A DNA stretch of 64,000 nucleotides, from the NCBI RefSeq assembly GCF_024345835.1, contig NZ_JAGQBW010000013.1, positions 1-64,000 of the forward strand. The letters are read 5' to 3'. This stretch comes from Synechococcus sp. HJ21-Hayes. Its GTDB lineage: Bacteria > Cyanobacteriota > Cyanobacteriia > PCC-6307 > Cyanobiaceae. Each line of letters begins with the position of its first letter. The stretch's first letter is position 1. The notes beneath the pieces are model-generated. The model saw only the letters and a list, made by a program, of their open reading frames with translations. It had not been told where the DNA came from and ran no database searches. The position numbers and the translations under genes are program-made. Below, piece after piece: positions 16,631 through 24,258 of the stretch.

Positions 16631-17829
16631 CGCCAGTCCGTCAGCCAACCGGCTGCCACCTTGAGCTGATGGCCCAGACCCGGTAGCCGTGCTAGGTAGC
16701 CCAGGCGCCGGATCTTATGGGCGGCCGGACCGGCCAGGGTGAGGCCCATGCCGGTGATGCTCGCCTGCCCGATGCCAAGGCCCAGCATCTCGCCCAAGTC
16801 GTTCCAGTGGAAGGGCTCCAGAGGCTCGCCCGCCTGGGCCTTGCGCAGGTTGCCCGCCAGCAGCTCGGCCTGTTGATAGGCCACTTGGGCGGTGGCCGGC
16901 AACTGATTGGCGTTGTTGGGATAGTCTGCGCTGGGGAAGCTGGCGGCATCGCCCAAGGCAAAGACATCCTGCAGCCCCTCCACCCGTAGGTCGCTGTGGC
17001 AGGGCAGTCGGCCGCGGCGATCGAGGGGAAGCGGCGGACTGATCGCCGGCACACAGGCGGCGACGCCGGCGGTCCAGATCACACCATCGGCGCTGAGGTG
17101 TTCCTGGCCGCTGGAGGTGCCATCCCCACGCTGTAGGTCCAGGCCGTCGGGCTGCACGGCCACCACGCGGGTACCGGTGCGTAGGCGGATGTCGCGGCGC
17201 TGCAGGGCAAGCCGTGCCTGTTCGCGGTTGAAGGCCTTGGAGCTGGGTAACAGTTCTGAGCCCTGCTCAATCAGTTCCAGCACGGCTGCGCCGTTGAGCA
17301 TGTCGGCGAGTTTGCAGGCCAGCTCCACGCCGCTGGCCCCGGCTCCCACCACCACGAGCCGCTGCAGCAGGCGTCGCCGTTGTTGGAGCTGCTGCACCAG
17401 TTTCTGCAGGCGGTCCACGTCGTGGAGGTTGCGGAATCCCAGGGCGTTGTCTTCCACCCCCGGGATGCCGAAGCTCTCGGGGCGGCCACCGGTGGCGATC
17501 ACCAGTTGGCTGTAGGTGAGTTGCTGGCCATCGGCGGTGCGCAGGCTGCGGGCGTCGGCGTCAACGCTCACCACCCGACTGCGCAGCCAGGCCACCCCAC
17601 GGCCCGCCAGAAGCGCGTTGTAGGTGGGCGCGATTTCCCAGCGTCGCAGCTCACCGCTCAGCAGCTCGTAGAGCAGGGGCAGGAACAGGAAGCGTTCGTT
17701 GGGTTCGATCAGTAGCAGCGGTGGGTGGTCTGCCTGCTGGGCCAGGGCCAGGGCCGTGCTGAGGCCGCCGAAGCCTCCGCCCATGATCACGAGGGGAGCG
17801 CTGTCCTGCACAGAGGGGCTGTCTGCCAC
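16627..17829 (-). CDS. type II NAD(P)H dehydrogenase (Ndb family)
   Basis: A 400-residue two-dinucleotide-fold flavoprotein. The FAD motif GGGFGG is at 17-22, the NAD(P)H motif GAGASG at 162-167, and VFALGDAASF near the end closes the FAD site. NDH-2 enzymes oxidise NAD(P)H and reduce quinones without pumping protons; cyanobacterial NdbA/B/C work in redox sensing and phylloquinone synthesis. Which paralogue this is cannot be told. The C-terminus (LARLPGLGHQLKVAAGWL) may associate with the membrane. It heads the overlapping ndb-HAD-hflX run and is divergent from cysH. Confidence 0.88.
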   Translation of the reverse strand: MADSPSVQDSAPLVIMGGGFGGLSTALALAQQADHPPLLLIEPNERFLFLPLLYELLSGELRRWEIAPTYNALLAGRGVAWLRSRVVSVDADARSLRTADGQQLTYSQLVIATGGRPESFGIPGVEDNALGFRNLHDVDRLQKLVQQLQQRRRLLQRLVVVGAGASGVELACKLADMLNGAAVLELIEQGSELLPSSKAFNREQARLALQRRDIRLRTGTRVVAVQPDGLDLQRGDGTSSGQEHLSADGVIWTAGVAACVPAISPPLPLDRRGRLPCHSDLRVEGLQDVFALGDAASFPSADYPNNANQLPATAQVAYQQAELLAGNLRKAQAGEPLEPFHWNDLGEMLGLGIGQASITGMGLTLAGPAAHKIRRLGYLARLPGLGHQLKVAAGWLTDWR

Positions 17830-17838
17830 GGAATCGAA

Positions 17839-17851
17839 GCCTGTGACAGGC
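17839..17851. promoter_or_regulatory. short palindrome between ndb and cysH
   Basis: GCCTGT-G-ACAGGC, a perfect 13-base dyad, lies 10 bases before the ndb start and 55 bases before the cysH start. It is well placed for a shared operator, but it is short and could occur by chance in G+C-rich DNA. Confidence 0.25.
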
Positions 17852-17905
17852 CGAATTGTCGTGGCCGAACCCTAACCAGTGGCGGCTGCATTGGAAGATG
17901 GGGAG

Positions 17906-18631
17906 ATGACAACCGCCTCTGCTGGATTGGACCTCGATCGCGCCTGCCGCGAGTTGGTTGAGCTGGATGCTCAGGCCCGGCTTCGCTGGGGATTCGAGCA
18001 GTTTGGCGAGGGGTTTGCGCTCACCACCAGCTTTGGCATTCAGGCGGCCGTATCGCTGCATATGGCCAGCCGTTTGGGGGCAGAGGTGCCGATCATCTGG
18101 GTAGATACGGGCTACTTGCCTCCCGAGACTTATCAATACGCTGCGACCCTGATGGCGCAGTTGCCCATCACGATCAAGGTGGCGCAATCACCGATCAGTC
18201 CGGCCCGCATGGAGGCGCTGCACGGTCAGCTGTGGGCCACGGGCCGGGTGGAAGATCTCGAGCACTACCACCGCTTGCGCAAGGTGGAGCCATTGGATCA
18301 GGCTCTGCTGGATCTGAAGGTCACCTGTTGGGCCAGCGGCGTCCGAGGCCGCCAGACCGATCACCGCAAGGCGATGCAGCCCCTGGAGCAGGTGAGGGGA
18401 CGCTGGGCGTTGCGGCCCCTGTTGGATTGGACCAGCCGCGATGTCTTTTATTACATGCAGGAGCACAACCTGCCCCAGCACCCTCTGTTCGAGCAGGGCT
18501 ACTCCACCGTGGGCGACTGGCATTCCAGTGGACCCGACGATGGCTCTTCCAGTGGACGGTCAACCCGGTTCGGTGGCCTGAAACAGGAGTGTGGGATCCA
18601 TTTGCCTGGGATCGGCGGCGAGGGCATCTGA
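17906..18631 (+). CDS. cysH: phosphoadenosine phosphosulfate reductase
   Basis: A 241-residue thioredoxin-dependent reductase making sulfite from PAPS in assimilatory sulfate reduction. The PP-loop-like TTSFGIQAAVSLHM (40-53) binds the nucleotide, TDHRKAM (151-157) is conserved, and the catalytic Cys is C229 in KQECGIHLPG. The extra Cys-Cys and CxxC ligands of the iron-sulfur APS reductases are absent, so PAPS is the expected substrate. ATG at 17906. coaX starts 1 base after its stop, which suggests one transcript. Confidence 0.94.
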   Translation: MTTASAGLDLDRACRELVELDAQARLRWGFEQFGEGFALTTSFGIQAAVSLHMASRLGAEVPIIWVDTGYLPPETYQYAATLMAQLPITIKVAQSPISPARMEALHGQLWATGRVEDLEHYHRLRKVEPLDQALLDLKVTCWASGVRGRQTDHRKAMQPLEQVRGRWALRPLLDWTSRDVFYYMQEHNLPQHPLFEQGYSTVGDWHSSGPDDGSSSGRSTRFGGLKQECGIHLPGIGGEGI

Positions 18632-18632
18632 A

Positions 18633-19373
18633 ATGGCTGGCGCTCCGGGCCAGGCCCCCGAGCGCGTCTTGCTGGTGGGCAACAGCCGCTGGCACTGGGC
18701 TGCTCCTGGGGAAGCAGCACTGCGTTGTTGGCATGGTCCACATCCCCAGGCCAGGCCGGAGGAGGGTTGGCCCAGCCTGAAGGCCTGGGCTCGGGTGGGG
18801 GCGGTGGCCGCTCAGCTCAGCCTGCCGGCTGATCGGGAACTGCGGCTGGAGGATGTGCCCCTGCGCCAGGCACCCTCCTGGTTGGGCATTGATCGGGCCC
18901 TAGCGGGCTGGGCGGCCTGGCGTCGCCAGGCCGCCGGCGTGTTGGTGGCGGATGCCGGCACCGCTTTGAGCCTCACCCGGGTGGATGGGGCTGGCGTCTT
19001 CCGTGGCGGCCGCATCAGTGCGGGGTTGGCTTTGCAGCTGCGGGCCCTCGGCCAGTCCACAGCCCTCCTGCCCAGCCTGGAGGCGGGCGGCCTGGAGGTG
19101 AGCCGGGATCCATGGCCCCAGCCCACGGCCGCGGCCATGGGCTGGGGCTGCCTCCAGGCCTGCGCCGGTGCCATTGCCGAGGCCTGGGCGGATGTGGCTT
19201 GCGATGGCCTGGGGGCCGAGGAGTCCTGGGCCCTTTGGCTCACTGGCGGCGATGGGCCCGCCCTTGCGCCGCTGCTTGAGCAGCGCGGGCTGACCTTCCA
19301 CTGGGCTCCAGATCTGTGCCTGGAGGCCCTGGCAGCGTTGGCGTGGCCGGTTAGGCCAGGCCCAGATCCTTGA
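18633..19373 (+). CDS. coaX: type III pantothenate kinase
   Basis: A 246-residue ASKHA kinase for the first step of coenzyme A synthesis. The first motif is VGNSRWHWA, the cyanobacterial variant of DxGNT in which the leading Asp is not conserved; then GIDRALAGWAAW, VADAGTALSLT (the acidic metal/phosphate motif), and GGRISAGLALQLRAL. The C-terminal LTGGDGPALAPLL matches the second phosphate loop. ATG at 18633 follows cysH almost directly. The 3' end overlaps bcp on the other strand by 23 bases. Confidence 0.85.
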   Translation: MAGAPGQAPERVLLVGNSRWHWAAPGEAALRCWHGPHPQARPEEGWPSLKAWARVGAVAAQLSLPADRELRLEDVPLRQAPSWLGIDRALAGWAAWRRQAAGVLVADAGTALSLTRVDGAGVFRGGRISAGLALQLRALGQSTALLPSLEAGGLEVSRDPWPQPTAAAMGWGCLQACAGAIAEAWADVACDGLGAEESWALWLTGGDGPALAPLLEQRGLTFHWAPDLCLEALAALAWPVRPGPDP

Positions 19374-19818
19374 GGATGTCGTCAGCCATGGTGTCGGCCT
19401 TCACTTTCCAGTAGGCCTTCTCGATCCTGCCCTCGCTATCCACCACAAAGGTGTGGCGCATCATGCCCATGGACTCGCGGCCCATGAACTTCTTGAGGCC
19501 GTAGCTGCCGTAGCTCTCCGCCACCGGACAGGGCTCCGCATCGCTGAGCAGGGTGAAGGGCAGGGTGTACTTGTTGATGAACTTGACGTGGCTGGTGGCG
19601 CCGTCTTTGCTGATGCCGAGCACAGCGATGCCGTGCTGCTCAAAGGCACTCCACTGGTCGCGGAAGTTGCAGGCCTCCTTGGTACAGCCGGGGGTGTCGT
19701 CCTTGGGATAGAAGTAGATCACCACCCTCTGGCCGCGAAAATCGGCCAGGTTCACTGTGTTGCCGTTCTGGTTGGGCAGGCTGAACTCAGGCGCGGCATC
19801 GCCGATCTGCAGGGTCAT
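19351..19818 (-). CDS. bcp: thioredoxin-dependent peroxiredoxin Bcp/PrxQ
   Basis: A 155-residue atypical two-Cys peroxiredoxin. The peroxidatic Cys45 and resolving Cys50 lie five residues apart in DDTPGCTKEACNFRD, the PrxQ/Bcp signature. It reduces hydroperoxides using thioredoxin. The length matches the family. It is convergent with coaX and divergent from the phosphopantetheinyl transferase gene. Confidence 0.94.
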   Translation of the reverse strand: MTLQIGDAAPEFSLPNQNGNTVNLADFRGQRVVIYFYPKDDTPGCTKEACNFRDQWSAFEQHGIAVLGISKDGATSHVKFINKYTLPFTLLSDAEPCPVAESYGSYGLKKFMGRESMGMMRHTFVVDSEGRIEKAYWKVKADTMADDILKDLGLA

Positions 19819-19904
19819 GGCGCTGGCATGGAGACAATGGCGGGAGCCTAAGGGGAGCTCTGAATCAGCCGCAGTGCGATCGGCCGCGCCTCTGGCTGCT
19901 GGCG

Positions 19905-20513
19905 ATGCCTAGCCTGGAGCTGGACGCCACCGCTTGGCTCGCCGGCTTGAGTGCCCAGGAGCAGCACTGGTGCCAGGGTCTGGCTCCGGCGGTCCGCCGC
20001 CGCTATGCCATTAGTCGTGGGCTGCTGCGGCAGCGTCTCGGAGCCCTGCTGGGAATGGAGGTGGCGGCGGTCCCGCTGCACAGCCCCCCCGGCCAGCCCC
20101 CGCGGTTGGGCTCGGGCGCTGGTTTTATCAGCCTCAGCCACAGCGGCAGTGGGCTGTTGCTGGCCTGGTCGGCCCAGCCGATCGGGGTGGATCTGGAGTG
20201 GGGGCAGCGGCCGCTCCTGGCTGAGGCCCTGGCCCAGCGTTTTTTCCCTCCCCCGGAATGCGCGCAGATCGAGGTCATGCCCGCTGCGCTGCGCAAACGG
20301 GCGGTGTTGGAGAGCTGGGTCTGCAAGGAGGCCGCCATCAAATGGCGCGGCTCGAGCTTGGCCACGGATCTGCGCCACTGGCAGTGGGACCACCAGCACC
20401 ATCGGCTGCGTCATCAGCTGGATGGCTGGGCTCCTCCCAGCAGCGTGGTGGAGCGTGAGGGCTGGCTTTGCGCCGCCGTTGGCATGGATGTCGCCGGTGC
20501 CATCTGGGGCTAA
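19905..20513 (+). CDS. 4'-phosphopantetheinyl transferase (Sfp/HetI type)
   Basis: A 202-residue enzyme that transfers the phosphopantetheine arm of CoA to acyl- or peptidyl-carrier proteins. Visible motifs are RGLLRQRLGALLG, FISLSHSGSGLLLAWS, the Mg-binding GVDLEWGQRP and the second-half signature ESWVCKEAAIKWRG. With no AcpS visible here, it may be the general cyanobacterial enzyme for acyl carrier protein. ATG at 19905 may be slightly late: the frame upstream (PRLWLLA) looks natural but has no good start codon. Confidence 0.88.
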   Translation: MPSLELDATAWLAGLSAQEQHWCQGLAPAVRRRYAISRGLLRQRLGALLGMEVAAVPLHSPPGQPPRLGSGAGFISLSHSGSGLLLAWSAQPIGVDLEWGQRPLLAEALAQRFFPPPECAQIEVMPAALRKRAVLESWVCKEAAIKWRGSSLATDLRHWQWDHQHHRLRHQLDGWAPPSSVVEREGWLCAAVGMDVAGAIWG

Positions 20514-20537
20514 CGTCCGCCCACCTCAGGGGGGTGT

Positions 20538-21035
20538 ATGCCCATCGCCTTGCGCTGGAGCCTGATCTCGGTGCTGTCCTTGTTGGGGCTTGCCGGCTTG
20601 GTGCAGGTGCCCCTGGCGCCACCATTGCTCAGCCGGACGGGCATCCATACCGATCAGGTGCTGGCCGAGCTGGAGAGCCAGGAAGCAAAACAGGAGCTGG
20701 ACGCACGGGCGGCGGAGGTGCTCACTGGCTTTGTGGGCGCTGAACTGACCCGATACATCTGGGGAGGCTTCAGCGGCTACCTGGACGTGCTGGGCATCGC
20801 GCTGCCGGAGGGACTGGAACCCCGGCTTAGCGAGGGGCCAAACATGGTTCAGTTGATCTTGCTGCCGCGCTCCGGAACGGTTCGTTACGTCGCCCGCGTG
20901 GAGGCCTTCGAGAACGTGGCCAAGGGGGTGGCCTGCAGGGGCAGCGGCGATCCTGGGCGTTTTGGCTTCGAGGGCGGCAATCTGCGCTGCCCATCCGGTT
21001 GGCAGGAGCTGCCCTTGGATGGCCGGGATGGGTGA
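20538..21035 (+). CDS. hypothetical protein with N-terminal membrane anchor
   Basis: A 165-residue protein. One hydrophobic N-terminal helix (LISVLSLLGLAGLVQVPLA), then an acidic helix rich in Glu, Ala and Gln (LAELESQEAKQELDARAAEVL), and a C-terminal beta-rich half with MVQLILLPRSGTVRYVARV and two Cys (ACRGSGD ... LRCPSGW) that could form a disulfide if exported. I do not recognise the family. It starts 24 bases after the phosphopantetheinyl transferase gene and is likely in its operon. Confidence 0.6.
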   Translation: MPIALRWSLISVLSLLGLAGLVQVPLAPPLLSRTGIHTDQVLAELESQEAKQELDARAAEVLTGFVGAELTRYIWGGFSGYLDVLGIALPEGLEPRLSEGPNMVQLILLPRSGTVRYVARVEAFENVAKGVACRGSGDPGRFGFEGGNLRCPSGWQELPLDGRDG

Positions 21036-21178
21036 AGCCGCTGAGCCAGCGGCGCCCCGGGCATGAACTGAATCGCACAAATCTGACGCCCTTTGCTGCG
21101 TTTCGTTGTTTCTCTGCGACTCAGTTGCGGCAATATTTTGCGCTCGGCTAGATGACTGGCAGGAATCTGAAAAGTTTG

Positions 21179-21184
21179 TAAAAT
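21179..21184 (+). promoter_or_regulatory. candidate -10 box of the DUF1400 gene
   Basis: TAAAAT inside an A+T-rich block (27 of 60 bases G+C in 21121-21180), preceded by TTTG. No convincing -35 element was found. It would give a leader of about 100 bases before the GTG start at 21291. Confidence 0.35.
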
Positions 21185-21290
21185 CTCGGGCGCTTTGGAT
21201 TGTGAAGGCTTGGCAGCTTTGCGGTGCAGCGTTTGCTGTCGGTCCAGTTTTCGTTGAGTAGGTTCTAAATGACGAGTTTCTCTGTTTCCC

Positions 21291-21941
21291 GTGCTGAAGC
21301 GTCTCGCTGCTGGTCTCTTTGCTGGTGCGGCTCTCTCCGCTGTCGTTCTGCCTGCCTCTGCAGCCGTCGATAACAACCTCCCAGTCCGGTGGAACACCGG
21401 CGGTGCCGTGTGGTCCACCGACCAGGATGCCTTCACAACCTTCATCAAGGACGGTGAGATCACCGATCGTGGCCTGGGTGGTGGCATCTCCCGCTCCGGC
21501 TGGACCGCCGATGAACTGCGCGCCGGTCTGTCCAAGACCTACAGCGTGGATCTGGTGGGCGTATCCCGCTTCCTCTACTCCGATGCCGGGGTGAAGTTCC
21601 TCAAGAACCAGACCCGCAGCTATTTCCCCTACTGGACGATGTCCACCTATGCGGTGGAAGGCCTGCGTTCCGCGATCATCGCCGACGCAGCTGATGGCCA
21701 GATCTCCTCGGCCGGCATCATGGCGGCCCTGCCCACTGACTTCCGCCTGGCGGACACCTGCAACACCTACGACGGTAAGCAGAACGTCTGCGCCGAGGGC
21801 AAGTGCCAGGGTGAGGCCCAGTGCACCTCCCTGCTGTCCTGGTACGTGTTCCTGCCTGCCTGCATCCAGGCCAACCAGCAGTCCGATCCCCTGGCCGCCG
21901 CTGCTCCTGCTCCCCAGTCGCCGATCCGCGGTCTCTGGTGA
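21291..21941 (+). CDS. secreted stand-alone DUF1400-like protein
   Basis: A 216-residue protein with a signal peptide (cleavage near ASA-AVD, about residue 25). The region about 30-160 resembles DUF1400, normally found in front of cyanobacterial alpha/beta hydrolases: FIKDGEIT, SVDLVGVSRFLYSDAGVKFL, a Tyr/Ala helix YAVEGLRSAIIADAADG and LPTDFRLADTC. No hydrolase Gly-x-Ser-x-Gly motif or domain follows. Instead there is a Cys-rich patch (CNTYDGKQNVCAEGKCQGE and two more Cys) and a Pro/Ala tail. The GTG start lacks a clear ribosome-binding site. Confidence 0.7.
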   Translation: MLKRLAAGLFAGAALSAVVLPASAAVDNNLPVRWNTGGAVWSTDQDAFTTFIKDGEITDRGLGGGISRSGWTADELRAGLSKTYSVDLVGVSRFLYSDAGVKFLKNQTRSYFPYWTMSTYAVEGLRSAIIADAADGQISSAGIMAALPTDFRLADTCNTYDGKQNVCAEGKCQGEAQCTSLLSWYVFLPACIQANQQSDPLAAAAPAPQSPIRGLW

Positions 21942-21948
21942 TCCCGCC

Positions 21949-24165
21949 TCAGGCGAGCCTCGGCTCCCTGTGGTTCTGCCCCGGCATTGCCGGGGCTTGT
22001 TGCTGTTTGGCCATGCAGAGCTGGTGGCGGAGTTCCTGGGGAATTCGCTCGCCCTGGTGTTGCTGGAACAGCTGGGCAATCTGTTGGACCTGATGAGGTT
22101 TCAGCAGCTGATCGAGCTGGATCCGGTAGGAGGATGTTGGGCTGAACCAGCGCTCCACCAGGCCTGCGTTCACCTCCAGCTCCAGCCGTTCCCCCCAGTG
22201 CTGGGATTGCACCTGCCAACCCCTCTGAGCCAGCAGCTGTTCCAACGCGAGCGGTTCCGGCGGCGTGGTGAGCCAGGCCTGTTCCAAGGGGGCCACCTGG
22301 GCCAGGAGTTCCCGCTCTGCAGGGCTGGTCTGGGCCAGTGCTAGCAGGGCGCCAGCCGGCCCCAGTTGGGGCCGGCTGAACAGAAAGCGCAGCTCCGCCG
22401 TGGGACTGGCCAGGGCGGTTAGCGCGTCGAGTTGTTGGTGCAGCTCCGCAGCGTTGCAGTGGCGGAAGGGATGGCGGGCGGCAATCCACTCGAACCGCTC
22501 TCCTGGCTCCAGCTGGTCGAGCAGCCGGGGCTGCCGCAGGCTATCGAGCACCTGAAGCTGGGCCGTCAGCCGCTCGGCGTCGTCAGCACTGGCCGCCTGA
22601 ATCACCACCCCTCCCTCGGGGGTGGCCGCCAGGGGGTCGAGGGCCCAGAGCAACGAGCGGGCCTCCAGGATAAGCACGCGGTCGTGGCGCTGCCAGTGGG
22701 CGCTGTGCCACAGGCGTTGGCGCAGGCCATCGAGCCTTTTGCCCTCAGCTCCAAGTTGGCGTTGCAGCCAGCGGTTCAAGGTTGGATCCTCGGGGCCACT
22801 ACTCAGCACGGTGCCCAGCTCCGCCTCGTTCTCGGCCGCGGCGGCCAGTTGGGCGGCCCGGCGTTGTTGCATGCGCTCGCGCCGTTGTCCCTCCCAGCCG
22901 AGGGCTCCGGGCTGCCAGAACACTTCTCCCTGGAGCTGGTTGGGTAGGTATTGCTGCGCCACCCAGTGTTCGGCATAGGCATGGGGGTAGCGGTAACCCA
23001 CGCCATCGCCAAAGGCTTGCCTATCGCGGTTGGCATCGCGCAGGTGGGAGGGAACGGTCTGCTGGCTGGTGGCTTTCACGCTCTTGAGCGCATCGAAGAA
23101 GCCCAGCAGGCTGTTGCTCTTCTCGGTGCTAGCGAGATAGAGGGCGGCCTGGGCCATGGGATAGAGCCCTTCGGGCAGCCCGACGCGCTCGAAGGCCGCG
23201 GCACAGGCCTCCACCACCACCATCGCCTGCGGGTCTGCCAGGCCGATGTCTTCTCCGGCAGAGATCAACATGCGGCGGAAGATGAAGCGGGGGTTTTCGC
23301 CGGCCTCCACCATGCGGGCCAACCAGAACAAGGCTGCGTCGGGATCGCTGCCCCGCAGCGATTTGATGAAGGCGCTGATGGTGTCGAAGTGGGCATCGCC
23401 CTGCTTGTCGTAGAGCACCGCCCGCTGCTGGATCGATTCCTCAGCGATCGCCAGATCAATGGTGATGGCGCCATCGGCGTCGGGTGGCGTGGTTTCCACC
23501 GCCAGTTCCAGGGCATTGAGCAGGCTGCGGGCATCGCCTCCGGCCACGTCCACCAGGTGACGGCAGGCATCGTTGCTAAGCACCACCTTGCGGCTGCCGT
23601 AGCCCCGTTCCGGATCGCGGAGGGCTCGCAGCAGCAGCTCCTGCAGATGGCGAGCCTCGAGGGGCAGCATCCGAAACAGCCGTGAGCGGCTCACCAGGGC
23701 TTTGTTCACCTCGAAGTAGGGGTTTTCGGTGGTGGCTCCGATCAGGGTCAGGGTGCCGTTTTCCACCCAGGGCAGTAGGGCGTCCTGCTGGGCGCTGTTG
23801 AACCGGTGAACCTCATCGATGAACAGGATGCTGCGCAGGCCGTGCTGGTCGAGGCGGCGCTTGGCGTCATCCACTGCGATGCGGAGCTCCTTCACGCCGG
23901 CGAGAACGGCGTTGATGCTGCTGAAGTGGGCCCGGGTGCTGGCGGCGATGATCCGTGCCAGGGTGGTTTTCCCCACCCCTGGCGGGCCGTGCAGGATCAG
24001 GTTGCCCACGCGATCGGCGGTGATGGCTCGCCGTAGCAGGCGGCCTGGGCCAAGGATCTCTTCCTGGCCTTGAAACTCTTCCAGGATGCGGGGCCGCATG
24101 CGGTCGGCCAGGGGGGCGAGCCCCTGGCGCAGCTGTTCTCCGCGGTGGCTGAATAGATCGCTCAC
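21949..24165 (-). CDS. rarA: RarA/MgsA-type AAA ATPase with long C-terminal extension
   Basis: A 738-residue protein. Residues 1-440 match RarA, a clamp-loader-like ATPase acting at stalled replication forks: Walker A GPPGVGKTT at 60-68, Walker B FIDEVH at 115-120, sensor GATTENPYFEVN, and the tetramerisation region ending near GYRYPHAYAEHWVAQQYLP. Residues 440-738 are absent from the E. coli type (447 residues); they contain repeated RVLILEARSLLWALDPL and RFEWIAARHPF segments reminiscent of a degenerate methyltransferase fold with no obvious SAM motif. It converges on the DUF1400 gene with a 7-base gap. Confidence 0.85.
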   Translation of the reverse strand: MSDLFSHRGEQLRQGLAPLADRMRPRILEEFQGQEEILGPGRLLRRAITADRVGNLILHGPPGVGKTTLARIIAASTRAHFSSINAVLAGVKELRIAVDDAKRRLDQHGLRSILFIDEVHRFNSAQQDALLPWVENGTLTLIGATTENPYFEVNKALVSRSRLFRMLPLEARHLQELLLRALRDPERGYGSRKVVLSNDACRHLVDVAGGDARSLLNALELAVETTPPDADGAITIDLAIAEESIQQRAVLYDKQGDAHFDTISAFIKSLRGSDPDAALFWLARMVEAGENPRFIFRRMLISAGEDIGLADPQAMVVVEACAAAFERVGLPEGLYPMAQAALYLASTEKSNSLLGFFDALKSVKATSQQTVPSHLRDANRDRQAFGDGVGYRYPHAYAEHWVAQQYLPNQLQGEVFWQPGALGWEGQRRERMQQRRAAQLAAAAENEAELGTVLSSGPEDPTLNRWLQRQLGAEGKRLDGLRQRLWHSAHWQRHDRVLILEARSLLWALDPLAATPEGGVVIQAASADDAERLTAQLQVLDSLRQPRLLDQLEPGERFEWIAARHPFRHCNAAELHQQLDALTALASPTAELRFLFSRPQLGPAGALLALAQTSPAERELLAQVAPLEQAWLTTPPEPLALEQLLAQRGWQVQSQHWGERLELEVNAGLVERWFSPTSSYRIQLDQLLKPHQVQQIAQLFQQHQGERIPQELRHQLCMAKQQQAPAMPGQNHREPRLA

Positions 24166-24183
24166 GCGGGCTGGATGGGGAGA

Positions 24184-24203
24184 TTCCCATCATCTGATGG
24201 GAA
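24184..24203. promoter_or_regulatory. 20-bp palindromic operator candidate before the RND operon
   Basis: TTCCCATCA-TC-TGATGGGAA, a perfect inverted repeat with 9-base arms, lies between the divergent starts of rarA (24165) and the efflux lipoprotein (24259). Size and symmetry fit a dimeric repressor. No T-run follows on either strand, so it is not a terminator. No regulator gene is adjacent. Confidence 0.55.
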
Positions 24204-24258
24204 CGACCGGAGCTTTGCGCCAAGACCCGCTACCTTTCTCCTCAATGACTGATGTGAT

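Noticed and set aside
20526-22079. 517-codon frame on the minus strand over the DUF1400 gene and its leader
   Set aside because: It crosses two plus-strand genes and an A+T-rich leader; the product has no domain and shadow-type composition.
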